Shown here in pieces: positions 41,489 to 50,290 of a stretch of 64,000 nt of DNA. Made by a program: the position numbers and the translations under genes. The stretch is from Paenibacillus sp. SY21-1. GTDB taxonomy: Bacteria; Bacillota; Bacilli; Paenibacillales; Paenibacillaceae. Under the pieces are notes generated by a model, which worked only from the letters and a program-made list of their open reading frames with translations, did no database searches and had not been told where the DNA came from. Location: the NCBI RefSeq assembly GCF_005222705.1, contig NZ_STGF01000004.1:124001-188000 (forward strand), read 5' to 3'. Position 1 is the stretch's first letter. Every line of letters begins with the position of its first letter.

Positions 41489-42596
41489 AATTAATGTCTT
41501 GTTTATAACGCATGCGGACAAAAAGGGCGGCGCGGAGCAAAGCCTGATTCACTTGATTAATTATTTGGACACCTCGATCTATCGCATTCATCTGCTCAGC
41601 CCTGCGAACGCCTCTTATTTGGGCGAAATTCGCGCCGATTATACGCATTTTCCGCTGACGCTCGGCAGCATCAAGCAGAAGCTGGGGCTTGGGTATATCG
41701 GCACGATTGCCAGAATCAGAGCCTTCGTTCGCAAGCATCATATTCATATTGTACATGCGAACGGATGGCGGGCGCCGTGGTACGCGGCTCCGCTCAAGCT
41801 GGTGACGGGCAGCAAGCTGATATGGCATCATCGCGACCATACGGATCAAAAGATGTTCAATCGGGTGCTGCCGCGATTTTTTGACCAGGTCATCTGCATT
41901 TCCCATTTCGTCGCCGGCTCGATTCAGGGCAGCAACAAAACGGTCATTTACAACGGAGTCGATCCGACGTCGCTGCGCGGCGAGAAAAGACGCCCCTTTA
42001 TGGAGGACGATACGCTGGTAATCGGAACCTTCGGCCGGATTGTCGAGTGGAAGAGGTATCATCTGGTCATTAGAGCGATGAAAAAGCTCGCGGACAGCGG
42101 GCGAATGAACTGGCGCTTGCTTATTGTGGGAGACGCTTCGGTTGACGGCTCGGACGACTATTACGACGAAATGGTCGACCAGGTGCTGAGCTGGGGGCTG
42201 GAGCATCAGATCGAGTTCAGCGGCTATAGCCCGCGGCCCCTTGAGGTGATGCGCGAATGCGATCTGACCGTCAACTTTTCGCTTAACGAGCCGTTCGGCA
42301 GAGTGATCATTGAATCGATGCTTGCGCAGACGCCGGTCATTGTCTCGGATTCCGGAGGAGCGCCTGAAATCATTCATCGCACGAGGGGCGGCTTTATCGT
42401 GAAGGACGGCGATGTAGACGAGCTGTATGAGACGATCAGACGGGTGTATGACGGACTTGCCGACGTAGAGGAGCTGTCGCGCAACGGGTATGCAAGCGTG
42501 CTGCAGGAGTTCAACATGAATGCCATTGCCCGCAAGGTTGAACAGACCTACATGCAGCTGCTGGCTCCGGGCTTGCAGCCGGAAACGGCGAGGTGA
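41475..42596 (+). CDS. Glycosyltransferase, GT4 type
   Basis: This is a 373-residue GT-B enzyme. It begins INVLFITHADKKGGAEQSLI, has the central VICISHFVAGS and VIYNGVDPTSL, and the donor motifs VIGTFGRIVEWKRYHLVIRA and the E-x7-E region NEPFGRVIIESMLAQTPVIV. The ATG at 41475 lies inside the end of the previous gene, with AGGTG before it. It is one of five glycosyltransferases of this operon. With manC present, a mannosyl donor (GDP-mannose) is one option. Confidence 0.9.
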   Translation: MANDKINVLFITHADKKGGAEQSLIHLINYLDTSIYRIHLLSPANASYLGEIRADYTHFPLTLGSIKQKLGLGYIGTIARIRAFVRKHHIHIVHANGWRAPWYAAPLKLVTGSKLIWHHRDHTDQKMFNRVLPRFFDQVICISHFVAGSIQGSNKTVIYNGVDPTSLRGEKRRPFMEDDTLVIGTFGRIVEWKRYHLVIRAMKKLADSGRMNWRLLIVGDASVDGSDDYYDEMVDQVLSWGLEHQIEFSGYSPRPLEVMRECDLTVNFSLNEPFGRVIIESMLAQTPVIVSDSGGAPEIIHRTRGGFIVKDGDVDELYETIRRVYDGLADVEELSRNGYASVLQEFNMNAIARKVEQTYMQLLAPGLQPETAR

Positions 42597-42600
42597 GCGA

Positions 42601-43173
42601 ATGAGCGTCGCACTGCACAAGCTTAGTGTCGCCAAGCTGCTAGCCGCGCTTAAAGGAGCGGCGGTCTTGCCGCTTAAAGCGAGCTCGGCAGGCCGCTTGG
42701 GCCGGATTGCCGGCCGGCTGTCGATTTCCAACAAGGGTACGCTGGTGCTCGGCCGGAACGTTTCCTTTCATGCGAAGCCGCTGCCGTCCTCCGTAACGGT
42801 GGCCAAGGAAGGCTGCCTGACCGTTGGCGACAACGTTTTTTTTAATTACGGTCTGGATATCGGCTGCTGGAAATCGATTACGATCGGCAGCAATACGATT
42901 ATCGGACCGATGGTCAATATTATCGATACGAATTTCCATCCGGTCGATGCGTCGTCGCCGCTGGCGTACAAGGAAATTGTCATTGAAGACAATGTGTGGA
43001 TCGGCCGGGGCGCGGTGATATTGCCGGGAGTGACAATCGGCTCAGGAGCGGTCGTGGCTGCGGGCAGCGTTGTCACGCACAGCATACCGGAGCGTGTGCT
43101 CGCAGGCGGAGTTCCGGCCAAGGCCATACGCCAGCTTGACGTGCCGCATGACTGGATCCGCCGTTATAACTGA
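42601..43173 (+). CDS. Hexapeptide-repeat O-acyltransferase
   Basis: This is a 190-residue left-handed beta-helix acyltransferase of the WbbJ/NodL kind. Hexapeptide repeats are clear in ITIGSNTIIGPMVNIIDTNF and VIEDNVWIGRGAVILPGVTI followed by GSGAVVAAGSVV. The catalytic His is in TNFHPVD, and the C-terminal VLAGVPAKAI-like ending (VLAGGVPAKAIRQ) is typical. GAGGTGA precedes the ATG at 42601. It probably acetylates a sugar of the repeat unit from acetyl-CoA, which would make the polymer O-acetylated. Confidence 0.9.
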   Translation: MSVALHKLSVAKLLAALKGAAVLPLKASSAGRLGRIAGRLSISNKGTLVLGRNVSFHAKPLPSSVTVAKEGCLTVGDNVFFNYGLDIGCWKSITIGSNTIIGPMVNIIDTNFHPVDASSPLAYKEIVIEDNVWIGRGAVILPGVTIGSGAVVAAGSVVTHSIPERVLAGGVPAKAIRQLDVPHDWIRRYN

Positions 43174-43206
43174 GGCCGAGGCGCGACAAGCAGGAGGAGT
43201 AAAACG

Positions 43207-44238
43207 ATGAATGTATGGATGTGGCCCAAAACAAGCGAGCTTAATGTGTACAACAATTTGCTGACCGATTCACTTGGCGGAGAGGGGATCAACGTCCTTG
43301 ATTTGCAGCACGGCAAGCTGGCGCTTCGCGTCGGCAAAGCGAAGGCGGGAGACGTGGTGCATATTCACTGGATGCATCACGCGTACCAGCACCGCAATCC
43401 GCTGCTGTTTGTGATCAAGTCGCTGCTGTTCACGCTGACGCTTCTGTATCTCAAGCTGCGTCGGGTGCAAATTGTCTGGACGGTGCACAATCTGTATCCG
43501 CACAATGCGCGTCATCTGAAGCTGGAGCGCTTTATGCGGACACTGATTGCCGGGTTTTGCAGCAAGCTGATTGTGGCGTCCGAGTCGATCAAACGCAAGG
43601 TGACCGAGCAGTTTGGCGTTCCGCCCGGCAAGCTGTTCGTGGTGAAGCACGGCCATTACCTTGGGGTGTATCCGCCCGGCGGCATCGACTTTAGGCAGCG
43701 CTACGGGATCAGGGAGGATGCCGACGTCTATCTGTTTCTAGGCGCGGTTAGAGCCTACAAGGGAATCGAGGATTTGATCGAGGCGTTCTATGCGATTCGA
43801 ACGGAGCAAACCTGGCTAATCATTGCAGGCAAGCCGGATGCACAAACGGCGGCCTTTCTGAACGGACTGGAGGATCGGAGCAATATTGTGCTCGATCTTC
43901 GTTTTGTGCCGGACGACGAGGTGGCGGACCTGCTGGGCGCATCGGATGCCATGGTGATGCCCTATAAGGAAATTACGACGTCAGGCTCGGCGATTCTCGG
44001 CTTGTCCTTCCGCAAGCTGGTCATCATGCCGGACAACGAGTTTATCGATGAATATTTCCGCGAGAACATGGCCATCCGCTACAATCCCGGTGAGTCCGGG
44101 GCGCTTGCTGCCGCGATGACCAAGGCGCTGTACGTCAAGCGCAGCGCGCGGGAGCTTGCTTATGAGGAGGCGCTGAGGGAGCTCGATTGGGGCCCGATCG
44201 CGCAAAAAGTCAAAAATGTGTATCAAGGGTGGGGATAA
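43207..44238 (+). CDS. Glycosyltransferase, GT-B fold
   Basis: This is a 343-residue GT-B glycosyltransferase. The N-terminal part has DVVHIHWMHHAYQH and IVWTVHNLYPHNARHLK, as in mannosyl- and glucuronosyltransferases of exopolysaccharide operons. The donor domain has VYLFLGAVRAYKGIEDLIEA and VMPYKEITTSGSAILGLSFR. AGGAGGAG stands before the ATG. The E-x7-E motif of classical GT4 enzymes is replaced by this TSGSAIL region. Because ugd is in the operon, glucuronosyl transfer is one possibility. The product is not determined by sequence. Confidence 0.85.
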   Translation: MNVWMWPKTSELNVYNNLLTDSLGGEGINVLDLQHGKLALRVGKAKAGDVVHIHWMHHAYQHRNPLLFVIKSLLFTLTLLYLKLRRVQIVWTVHNLYPHNARHLKLERFMRTLIAGFCSKLIVASESIKRKVTEQFGVPPGKLFVVKHGHYLGVYPPGGIDFRQRYGIREDADVYLFLGAVRAYKGIEDLIEAFYAIRTEQTWLIIAGKPDAQTAAFLNGLEDRSNIVLDLRFVPDDEVADLLGASDAMVMPYKEITTSGSAILGLSFRKLVIMPDNEFIDEYFRENMAIRYNPGESGALAAAMTKALYVKRSARELAYEEALRELDWGPIAQKVKNVYQGWG

Positions 44239-44241
44239 ACG

Positions 44242-45150
44242 ATGAAGGCGACGGTAACGGTGGCAATCTGCACCCATAATCGGGCGCGCGATACGGCGGA
44301 GGCGATCGAAAGCGTGCTTGCGCAATCGTACGCGCCGGAAGCGATTGAAATCGTCGTAGTGGATAATCGCTCGACGGACGATACGGCCCGGGTCGTTGCC
44401 CGCTATGCCGATCAGCCGGGCAGCAGAGTCCGTTATTTGCTGGAAAACCGGCTTGGCCTGTCGGTTGCGCGCAACCGCGCCATTACGGAGGCGGAGGGCA
44501 CTTACATTTTGTTTCTCGACGACGACGCGATAGCCGGCCGGGAATGGGTGGAGCAGATCGTGGACGTATTCGAACGCGATCCGCAGATCGGCTGCGTCGG
44601 CGGCAAAATCGAGCCGCGCTGGGAGACGGCGGAGCCCGATTGGATTCCGGCCGAGCATCGTGGCGTGTTCACGATTCTCGATTATTCCGATCAGGTGGTG
44701 GAAATGCCGGCTCCGGCTATCCCGTACGGCGCCAACGTCGCTTTTCGCCGCAGCGTATTCGAATGGATGCAGCCGTTCCGGGAGGATCTTGGCCGCGTCG
44801 GAACCAGCCTGCTCTCAAGCGAGGAAAGCGAGCTGATCGCCAGATTGCGCGAGCGCTGCAAGGTATACTACACGCCGCATGCCCCGGTCGAGCATAAAAT
44901 TGCCAAGGAGCGAACGACTAAAAAGTGGTTTTTGCGGCGGATTTTTTGGCAGGGCGTCAGCGATGCGGTCAGACGGCAGGATAATAGCCCGCTCATGCTT
45001 GCGAAGCATGCGATCAGGCTGCTGCAGGCGGTTGGCGGTTCCCTGCTGACGATTTTTCATTTCAAACGTTTTTTGCGTCAAATTGTAAATATCTGTTACC
45101 GGAATGGCTCGCTGGTCGGGATCTTGCGATACAGCGGCAAAGGAGGTTAG
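44242..45150 (+). CDS. Glycosyltransferase, GT2 type
   Basis: This is a 302-residue GT-A enzyme of family 2. It starts VTVAICTHNRARDTAEAIES, has the nucleotide-binding VVVDNRSTDDT and LSVARNRAI, and the metal-binding DDD in ILFLDDDAIAGREW near residue 95. A C-terminal amphipathic stretch may touch the membrane. It follows the previous gene by 3 bases. Inverting transfer from a UDP-, GDP- or dTDP-sugar is expected. Confidence 0.92.
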   Translation: MKATVTVAICTHNRARDTAEAIESVLAQSYAPEAIEIVVVDNRSTDDTARVVARYADQPGSRVRYLLENRLGLSVARNRAITEAEGTYILFLDDDAIAGREWVEQIVDVFERDPQIGCVGGKIEPRWETAEPDWIPAEHRGVFTILDYSDQVVEMPAPAIPYGANVAFRRSVFEWMQPFREDLGRVGTSLLSSEESELIARLRERCKVYYTPHAPVEHKIAKERTTKKWFLRRIFWQGVSDAVRRQDNSPLMLAKHAIRLLQAVGGSLLTIFHFKRFLRQIVNICYRNGSLVGILRYSGKGG

Positions 45151-45157
45151 CTCTGAA

Positions 45158-46510
45158 ATGGCTGAGCTAGCACTCTCCAAGCCGCGCAAAGCCCGCAGCC
45201 TGACGCAGACGATTATGCGCACAAGCGCTACGAATGTGCTGATTATGGCGCTAAGCATGCTGACCTCAATTATGACAGCGCGGCTGTTCGGCGTAGTCGG
45301 CAAAGGAGAGTTTTCGGCAATCCTGCTCTGGCCGACGCTGCTGGGAGGCCTGCTGTCATTTGGGCTGCCGACATCGCTGATCTATAACATCAAGCAGCGC
45401 CGGGAAGGGGCCGGGGAGCTTGTACGCATCGGCTTCTTGTTTCAGCTTCCTGTCAGCATGGCGGCGGGAGTCGTCGTCTGGACTTTTTTGCCCGCATGGA
45501 TGGATGGCTATTCGGAGGCGGCGATCTCTGCGGCGAGATGGTATGCCGTACTGATGCTGCCGGTGCTGCTGGCCATTAATCTGGTGTCTGCGCTTGCGCA
45601 GAGCACAGGGCGCTTTCAGCTGTACAATGGCGTTCGACTGTACGTGCCGCTGTTCAATCTCGCCGGTCTGCTGCTGCTCTGGGCGGTTGGTCTGCTAAGC
45701 CTGCCGCTTGCGGCGCTGGTGTTTCTGATCACAAGCGCGCTGGTGCTGGGCTGGGCCCTGTACGGGGTGCGCGATCTGCTGCGCTTTGCATGGCTGAAGG
45801 GCCAAGCGGATCGAATTGCTGCCAAAGCGCTGCTTGGTTACGGCAGCCGCGTATTCGGCGTCGACCTGCTGGGCACGCTGTATGCGCAGTTCGATAAGGT
45901 GCTTATTTTGTCTATGCTGGGCGCTCGACCGCTCGGGCTGTACACGGTCGTTTATGCGCTGTCCCGCGTATTCAATGCGGTTCAGCTGGCCATCACAAAC
46001 GTTATTTTTCCAAAGGTGACAGGGCTGGACAAGTCGGTCATTTTGACGACGCTCGGAAGGGCGTTCCGCATGTCGATGCTGCTCATGACGATTGTGCTTG
46101 TGCCAAGCCTGTTCATTGGCCATTATATGCTCGGCTTGTTGTTCGGATCGGAGTTTCTTGAAGCGGGCGACGCTTTTATCCTGTTGTCCATCGAATGCAT
46201 TATCGGCGGAGGGTCCTGGATTCTGGCCACTTCCTTTAACGCGATGGGCCGGCCGGGACTGGTGCTCGTACGGCAAATCATCGCGCTGGCGGCGACAATT
46301 GCGCTTATGTTCGCGCTTGCCCCGGCTTACGGGCTGAACGGCATAGCGCTTGCGCTGCTGCTGGGCGCGGTTATCCGCCTTGCTGCGACGCTGGCGGCGA
46401 TGCGGCTTGCTTTTCGCGCCGATCTGGGCAAGCTGCTGTTCGATTTGAGCGACTTCCGTTATTTGAAGGACCGCCTCAACCAACTAAGACAACGAAAAGG
46501 AGCGCAATAA
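45158..46510 (+). CDS. Lipid-linked repeat-unit flippase (Wzx/MATE-like)
   Basis: This is a 450-residue membrane protein with about 12-14 helices of the polysaccharide exporter family. It begins with a basic cytoplasmic tail, then TSATNVLIMALSMLTSIMTA and GVVGKGEFSAILLWPTLLGG. It would move undecaprenyl-linked repeat units across the membrane for the Wzy polymerase. GGAGG at 45142 serves the ATG at 45158; an upstream in-frame ATG has no such site. With Wzy, the Wzz/BY-kinase pair and the priming transferase, it completes a Wzx/Wzy-dependent pathway. Confidence 0.9.
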   Translation: MAELALSKPRKARSLTQTIMRTSATNVLIMALSMLTSIMTARLFGVVGKGEFSAILLWPTLLGGLLSFGLPTSLIYNIKQRREGAGELVRIGFLFQLPVSMAAGVVVWTFLPAWMDGYSEAAISAARWYAVLMLPVLLAINLVSALAQSTGRFQLYNGVRLYVPLFNLAGLLLLWAVGLLSLPLAALVFLITSALVLGWALYGVRDLLRFAWLKGQADRIAAKALLGYGSRVFGVDLLGTLYAQFDKVLILSMLGARPLGLYTVVYALSRVFNAVQLAITNVIFPKVTGLDKSVILTTLGRAFRMSMLLMTIVLVPSLFIGHYMLGLLFGSEFLEAGDAFILLSIECIIGGGSWILATSFNAMGRPGLVLVRQIIALAATIALMFALAPAYGLNGIALALLLGAVIRLAATLAAMRLAFRADLGKLLFDLSDFRYLKDRLNQLRQRKGAQ

Positions 46511-46513
46511 CCT

Positions 46514-47476
46514 ATGTCTACGAAAGCGGACGTCCACCCGATGGACACCTTGAAAAAGCGGCTTCTTAAGCTGCTGGACGCTATCCCGCAGGGCTCCAGC
46601 ATCTACTACGTCGATTACCCGGTATACAACAACGGCGGCGATTTGCTCATTATGAAGGGCGCGGAGAAGTTTTTCCGCGATAACGGCATTCGGGTCAGAG
46701 CCAGATACAGCGTTCTCGACTTCCCGGACGGGCTGAGCATTCCTTCCGATCAGATCATCGTGCTGCAGGGAGGCGGCAACTTCGGCGACCTGTATCCGGT
46801 GCATCAGCGGCTGCGCGAAAAGATTGTCGCCGATTATCCGAACAACCGCGTCGTTATTTTGCCGCAGACGATCTATTACAAGGATGAGGCGGAGTTCGAG
46901 AAAACGGCGCGCATTTTCAACAAGCACAAGGACTTGCATTTGTTTGTCCGTGATCCGCTGTCGCAGCAGATGGCCGAGCGCAGGTTTGTCAACTGCAGCA
47001 TTCAGCTGTCGCCGGATATGGCGCATCAGCTGTGGCCGATCGTGCCGGCCGGGACGCCGGATAAGGAACTGCTCTGCTTCTTTCGCACCGACATCGAGAA
47101 AACGGCGGAGCAAACGCTGCTGGAGCAGGCGGGCCGCGGCGATTACATGGACTGGGGCACGCTGTACAACCGCTGGGAGCGCAAAGCCATCGCCATGACC
47201 GGCAAGGGGCTGCGCAAGGGCATTGCGCCGCTGCCGATGCAGGCGTTCTGGAACAAATACAGCGACTATTTGGTTGAAAAGGCGGTCAAACGCTTCAGCG
47301 GGTACGAAAGCGTACAAACATCGCGGCTGCACGGGCATATTTTATCGTGCCTTCTGGATAAGCCCAATACGCTGCTCGATAATTCTTACGGGAAAAACTC
47401 CAACTATTATTTGACATGGACCAGTCCCATTCAATCGGCTGGATTGATCGTCCAAACGAAGGAGGCCTCGTCATGA
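46514..47476 (+). CDS. Polysaccharide pyruvyltransferase family protein
   Basis: This is a 320-residue cytoplasmic enzyme of the CsaB/WcaK/GumL-type pyruvyltransferase family. Family features include YNNGGDLLIMKGAEKFFRDN, the glycine-rich IIVLQGGGNFGDLYPVHQRL, VVILPQTIYYKDEAEF, SPDMAHQLWP and the C-terminal TSRLHGHILSCLL (His likely catalytic). It would place a pyruvate ketal from phosphoenolpyruvate on a sugar, giving the polymer negative charge. AAGGAG precedes the ATG, and it overlaps manC by 4 bases. Confidence 0.9.
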   Translation: MSTKADVHPMDTLKKRLLKLLDAIPQGSSIYYVDYPVYNNGGDLLIMKGAEKFFRDNGIRVRARYSVLDFPDGLSIPSDQIIVLQGGGNFGDLYPVHQRLREKIVADYPNNRVVILPQTIYYKDEAEFEKTARIFNKHKDLHLFVRDPLSQQMAERRFVNCSIQLSPDMAHQLWPIVPAGTPDKELLCFFRTDIEKTAEQTLLEQAGRGDYMDWGTLYNRWERKAIAMTGKGLRKGIAPLPMQAFWNKYSDYLVEKAVKRFSGYESVQTSRLHGHILSCLLDKPNTLLDNSYGKNSNYYLTWTSPIQSAGLIVQTKEASS

Positions 47477-48891
47477 AAATTGTGCTGCTGTCCGGCGGTT
47501 CGGGCAAACGGCTATGGCCGCTGTCCAATGAAACGAGATCCAAGCAGTTTCTCAAGGTGTTGAAAAATGCGGACGGCTCCGACGAGTCGATGGTGCAGAG
47601 GGTATGGGGCCAGCTTGCGGCAGCAGGCTTGCAGCGCGACGCGCTGATCGCAACGAGCAAGCCGCAGGTGGAGATGATCTACAGTCAGCTCGGCAGCGAA
47701 ACGGAAATCATTGTCGAGCCCGAGCGCCGCGACACGTTCCCGGCGATAGCGCTGGCGGCTACTTATTTATATTCGGTGCAGGGCGCCGGCCTGGACGAGA
47801 CGGTGGTTGTCATGCCGGTCGATCCTTACGTGGAGGAACCGTTTTTTCATCGCATGAAGGAGCTCGAAGAGCTGCTGCAGCGGTCGGGCGCCGATATGGC
47901 GCTGATGGGCGTCAAGCCGACATATCCTTCGGAGAAATACGGCTATATCGTGCCGGAGGAGGCGGGAAGCGGCGAGGTGGCAGCAGCGACAGGCGCCGGT
48001 GAGCCCGATGCAGCCGCAAGCGACTATATTCGCGTAGGCAGCTTCCGCGAGAAGCCGCGCGAGGAGGAGGCGGCCGCAATGATTGAGCGGCAGGCGCTGT
48101 GGAATTGCGGCGTTTTCGCCTTCAAGCTGGATTTTATCATCAATTATTTAATTGCCTCCAATTTGCCTATCCAATACGAGGAAATGTCCAGGCAGTACAA
48201 CAAGCTGCCGAAAAACAGCTTCGATTATGAGATCGTCGAAAAAACGAATCACATAGCCGCGCTTGCCTACGATGGAGAATGGAAGGACCTTGGCACCTGG
48301 AACACGCTGACCGAGGAGATTGAAAATCCGCTCACAGGCAAAGGCGTCATTACAGGCGACTCGCATAATACGCACGTTATTAATGAGCTCGATATTCCGA
48401 TTACTTTGCTGAACCTGCCTAACGTCATTATTGCGGCGAGCCCGGACGGCATACTTGTCTCCGACAAGGCGTCCAGCCCGATGATCAAGGACGTTATGAA
48501 GCATGAGCAGCAGCGCCCGATGTATGAGGAGCGACGTTGGGGCCGTTACCGCGTGCTTGACTATATGAAATACCCCGACGGGAAGGAGGTGCTGACGAAA
48601 CGCATTCAGGTCGCCCCGGGCTGCAACCTGAGCTACCAATATCATGAGCTCCGCGACGAGGTGTGGACAGTCGTGTCCGGGCATGGCGAAATGGTCATCA
48701 ACGGCAGGCGTTTCCATATCGGTGCCGGCGATGTGCTGAACATTTCCCGGGAAACGAGGCACAGCCTGCGGGCGGAGACGGAGATGGATATTATCGAGGT
48801 TCAGACCGGCTCGGAGCTGGTGGAGGAAGACATTGTGAGATTGGCGCTGGATTGGCGCGAAATTATGGAGCTGTGCACGGCAGTGAGCTAA
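47473..48891 (+). CDS. manC: Mannose-1-phosphate guanylyltransferase with C-terminal cupin
   Basis: This 472-residue enzyme makes GDP-mannose from GTP and mannose 1-phosphate. The pyrophosphorylase signature is LSGGSGKRLWPLSNETRSKQ at the N terminus, with VVVMPVDPYVEE and RVGSFREKP further on. The C-terminal 120 residues form the cupin of type II mannose-6-phosphate isomerase (APGCNLSYQYHELRDEVWTV, GDVLNISRETRHSLRA), so it may be bifunctional. The metal-binding His and Glu residues of the cupin appear present. A Gly/Ala/Glu-rich insertion (about residues 165-180) is unusual. GGAGG serves the ATG at 47473. Confidence 0.94.
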   Translation: MKIVLLSGGSGKRLWPLSNETRSKQFLKVLKNADGSDESMVQRVWGQLAAAGLQRDALIATSKPQVEMIYSQLGSETEIIVEPERRDTFPAIALAATYLYSVQGAGLDETVVVMPVDPYVEEPFFHRMKELEELLQRSGADMALMGVKPTYPSEKYGYIVPEEAGSGEVAAATGAGEPDAAASDYIRVGSFREKPREEEAAAMIERQALWNCGVFAFKLDFIINYLIASNLPIQYEEMSRQYNKLPKNSFDYEIVEKTNHIAALAYDGEWKDLGTWNTLTEEIENPLTGKGVITGDSHNTHVINELDIPITLLNLPNVIIAASPDGILVSDKASSPMIKDVMKHEQQRPMYEERRWGRYRVLDYMKYPDGKEVLTKRIQVAPGCNLSYQYHELRDEVWTVVSGHGEMVINGRRFHIGAGDVLNISRETRHSLRAETEMDIIEVQTGSELVEEDIVRLALDWREIMELCTAVS

Positions 48892-48921
48892 TGGCACGGA
48901 ATAAGAAAAGGAGCGATCAGC

Positions 48922-50268
48922 ATGAACATTACAGTTATCGGGACAGGCTATGTCGGCCTTGTATCGGGCGTTTGCTACGCCAGGCTCGGCCATCAGGTCA
49001 TATGCGTAGACAAGGAGCCCGGCAAAATAGCGCTGCTGAACGCCGGGGGCATTCCGATCTACGAGCCGGGGCTTAAAGAGCTTGCCGAAGCGGGAAGGGA
49101 GGCGGGCAAGCTTTCCTTCACGACCAACCTGCAGGATGCGGTCAAGCGTTCCGAGTTTATCATTTTGGCGGTTGGCACGCCTTCCTTGCCAAGCGGGGCC
49201 GCCAATCTGGCGTATATCGAGCAAGCGGCGATGGAAGTGGCTGCGGCGATGGACGGCTACAAAATGATTGCGGTCAAAAGCACGGTGCCGGTCGGCACGA
49301 ACGAGCGGCTGGCAGAGCTGATACGCTCCAGAAGCGATCAGCCCTTCGACAGCATCTCGCTTCCGGAATTTTTGCGGGAGGGCTCGGCCATTCAGGACAC
49401 GCTGTACCCGGACCGCATCGTAATCGGCGCGGACAGCAAGCATGCCGCAGATAAGCTGGTGGAGCTGCATCGCCCTTTGACCGAGCATATGATCGTGACC
49501 GATATTCGCAGCGCCGAGATGATCAAATACGCCTCCAACGCGTTTCTGGCTACCAAAATTTCGTTTATTAACGAGATTGCGAACATTTGCGAGAAGGTAG
49601 GCGCGGATGTGACCGAGGTGGCTTACGGAATGGGCTGCGACAGCCGGATCGGCTCCTCCTTCCTTAAAGCGGGCATCGGCTACGGCGGCTCCTGCTTCCC
49701 TAAGGATACGAGCGCTCTGATTCAGATTGCCGGCAACGTCGACTATGAGTTCAAGCTGCTTCGTTCGGTCGTTGAGGTGAATCAGGATCAGCGCTTCAAT
49801 ATTATCCGCAAGCTGAAAATGATATTCGGCGGCGAGCTGGCAGGCAAGCGAATAGCGGTATGGGGGCTGGCATTCAAGCCGAATACGGACGACGTTCGCG
49901 ATTCTCCGGCGCTGGACATTATTCAGTATTTGGCCGACAATGGCGTGCAGGTGACCGCGTATGACCCGATCGCAGCGCCTAATTTCAAATCGCTGCTGAA
50001 TCGCGAAGGCATCGTATGGTGCGGCGATGCGGCGAGCGCCGCGAAGGACGCGGATGCGCTTTGCCTGCTGACAGAGTGGGAGGAATTTGGAAGCTTCGAT
50101 CTGGCTCTGCTGCAGCGGCTGATGAAGCGGCCGATTCTGATTGACGGCCGGAACGTGTTCAAGGAAGAGCATTTGCTTGGAACAGATTTTGTCTATTATT
50201 CGGTAGGGCGTCCGAGCTTAAATCAAGGCGTGAAGGAGCAAATGCCTGTCCTGCAATTTCACTCCTAG
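48922..50268 (+). CDS. ugd: UDP-glucose 6-dehydrogenase
   Basis: This enzyme oxidises UDP-glucose to UDP-glucuronate with two NAD+ (448 residues, normal). The NAD site is VIGTGYVGLVSGVCYARLGH at the N terminus. The central domain has STVPVGTNE and the C-terminal part has the catalytic Cys in GIGYGGSCFPKDTSAL (about residue 259). VWGLAFKPNTDDVRDSPAL follows. AAAAGGAG stands before the ATG. It sits last among the sugar-nucleotide genes and uses the UDP-glucose made by GalU, so glucuronic acid is a predicted component of the polymer. Confidence 0.96.
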   Translation: MNITVIGTGYVGLVSGVCYARLGHQVICVDKEPGKIALLNAGGIPIYEPGLKELAEAGREAGKLSFTTNLQDAVKRSEFIILAVGTPSLPSGAANLAYIEQAAMEVAAAMDGYKMIAVKSTVPVGTNERLAELIRSRSDQPFDSISLPEFLREGSAIQDTLYPDRIVIGADSKHAADKLVELHRPLTEHMIVTDIRSAEMIKYASNAFLATKISFINEIANICEKVGADVTEVAYGMGCDSRIGSSFLKAGIGYGGSCFPKDTSALIQIAGNVDYEFKLLRSVVEVNQDQRFNIIRKLKMIFGGELAGKRIAVWGLAFKPNTDDVRDSPALDIIQYLADNGVQVTAYDPIAAPNFKSLLNREGIVWCGDAASAAKDADALCLLTEWEEFGSFDLALLQRLMKRPILIDGRNVFKEEHLLGTDFVYYSVGRPSLNQGVKEQMPVLQFHS

Positions 50269-50290
50269 CTGAAGACGAGAGGTGAAGAAC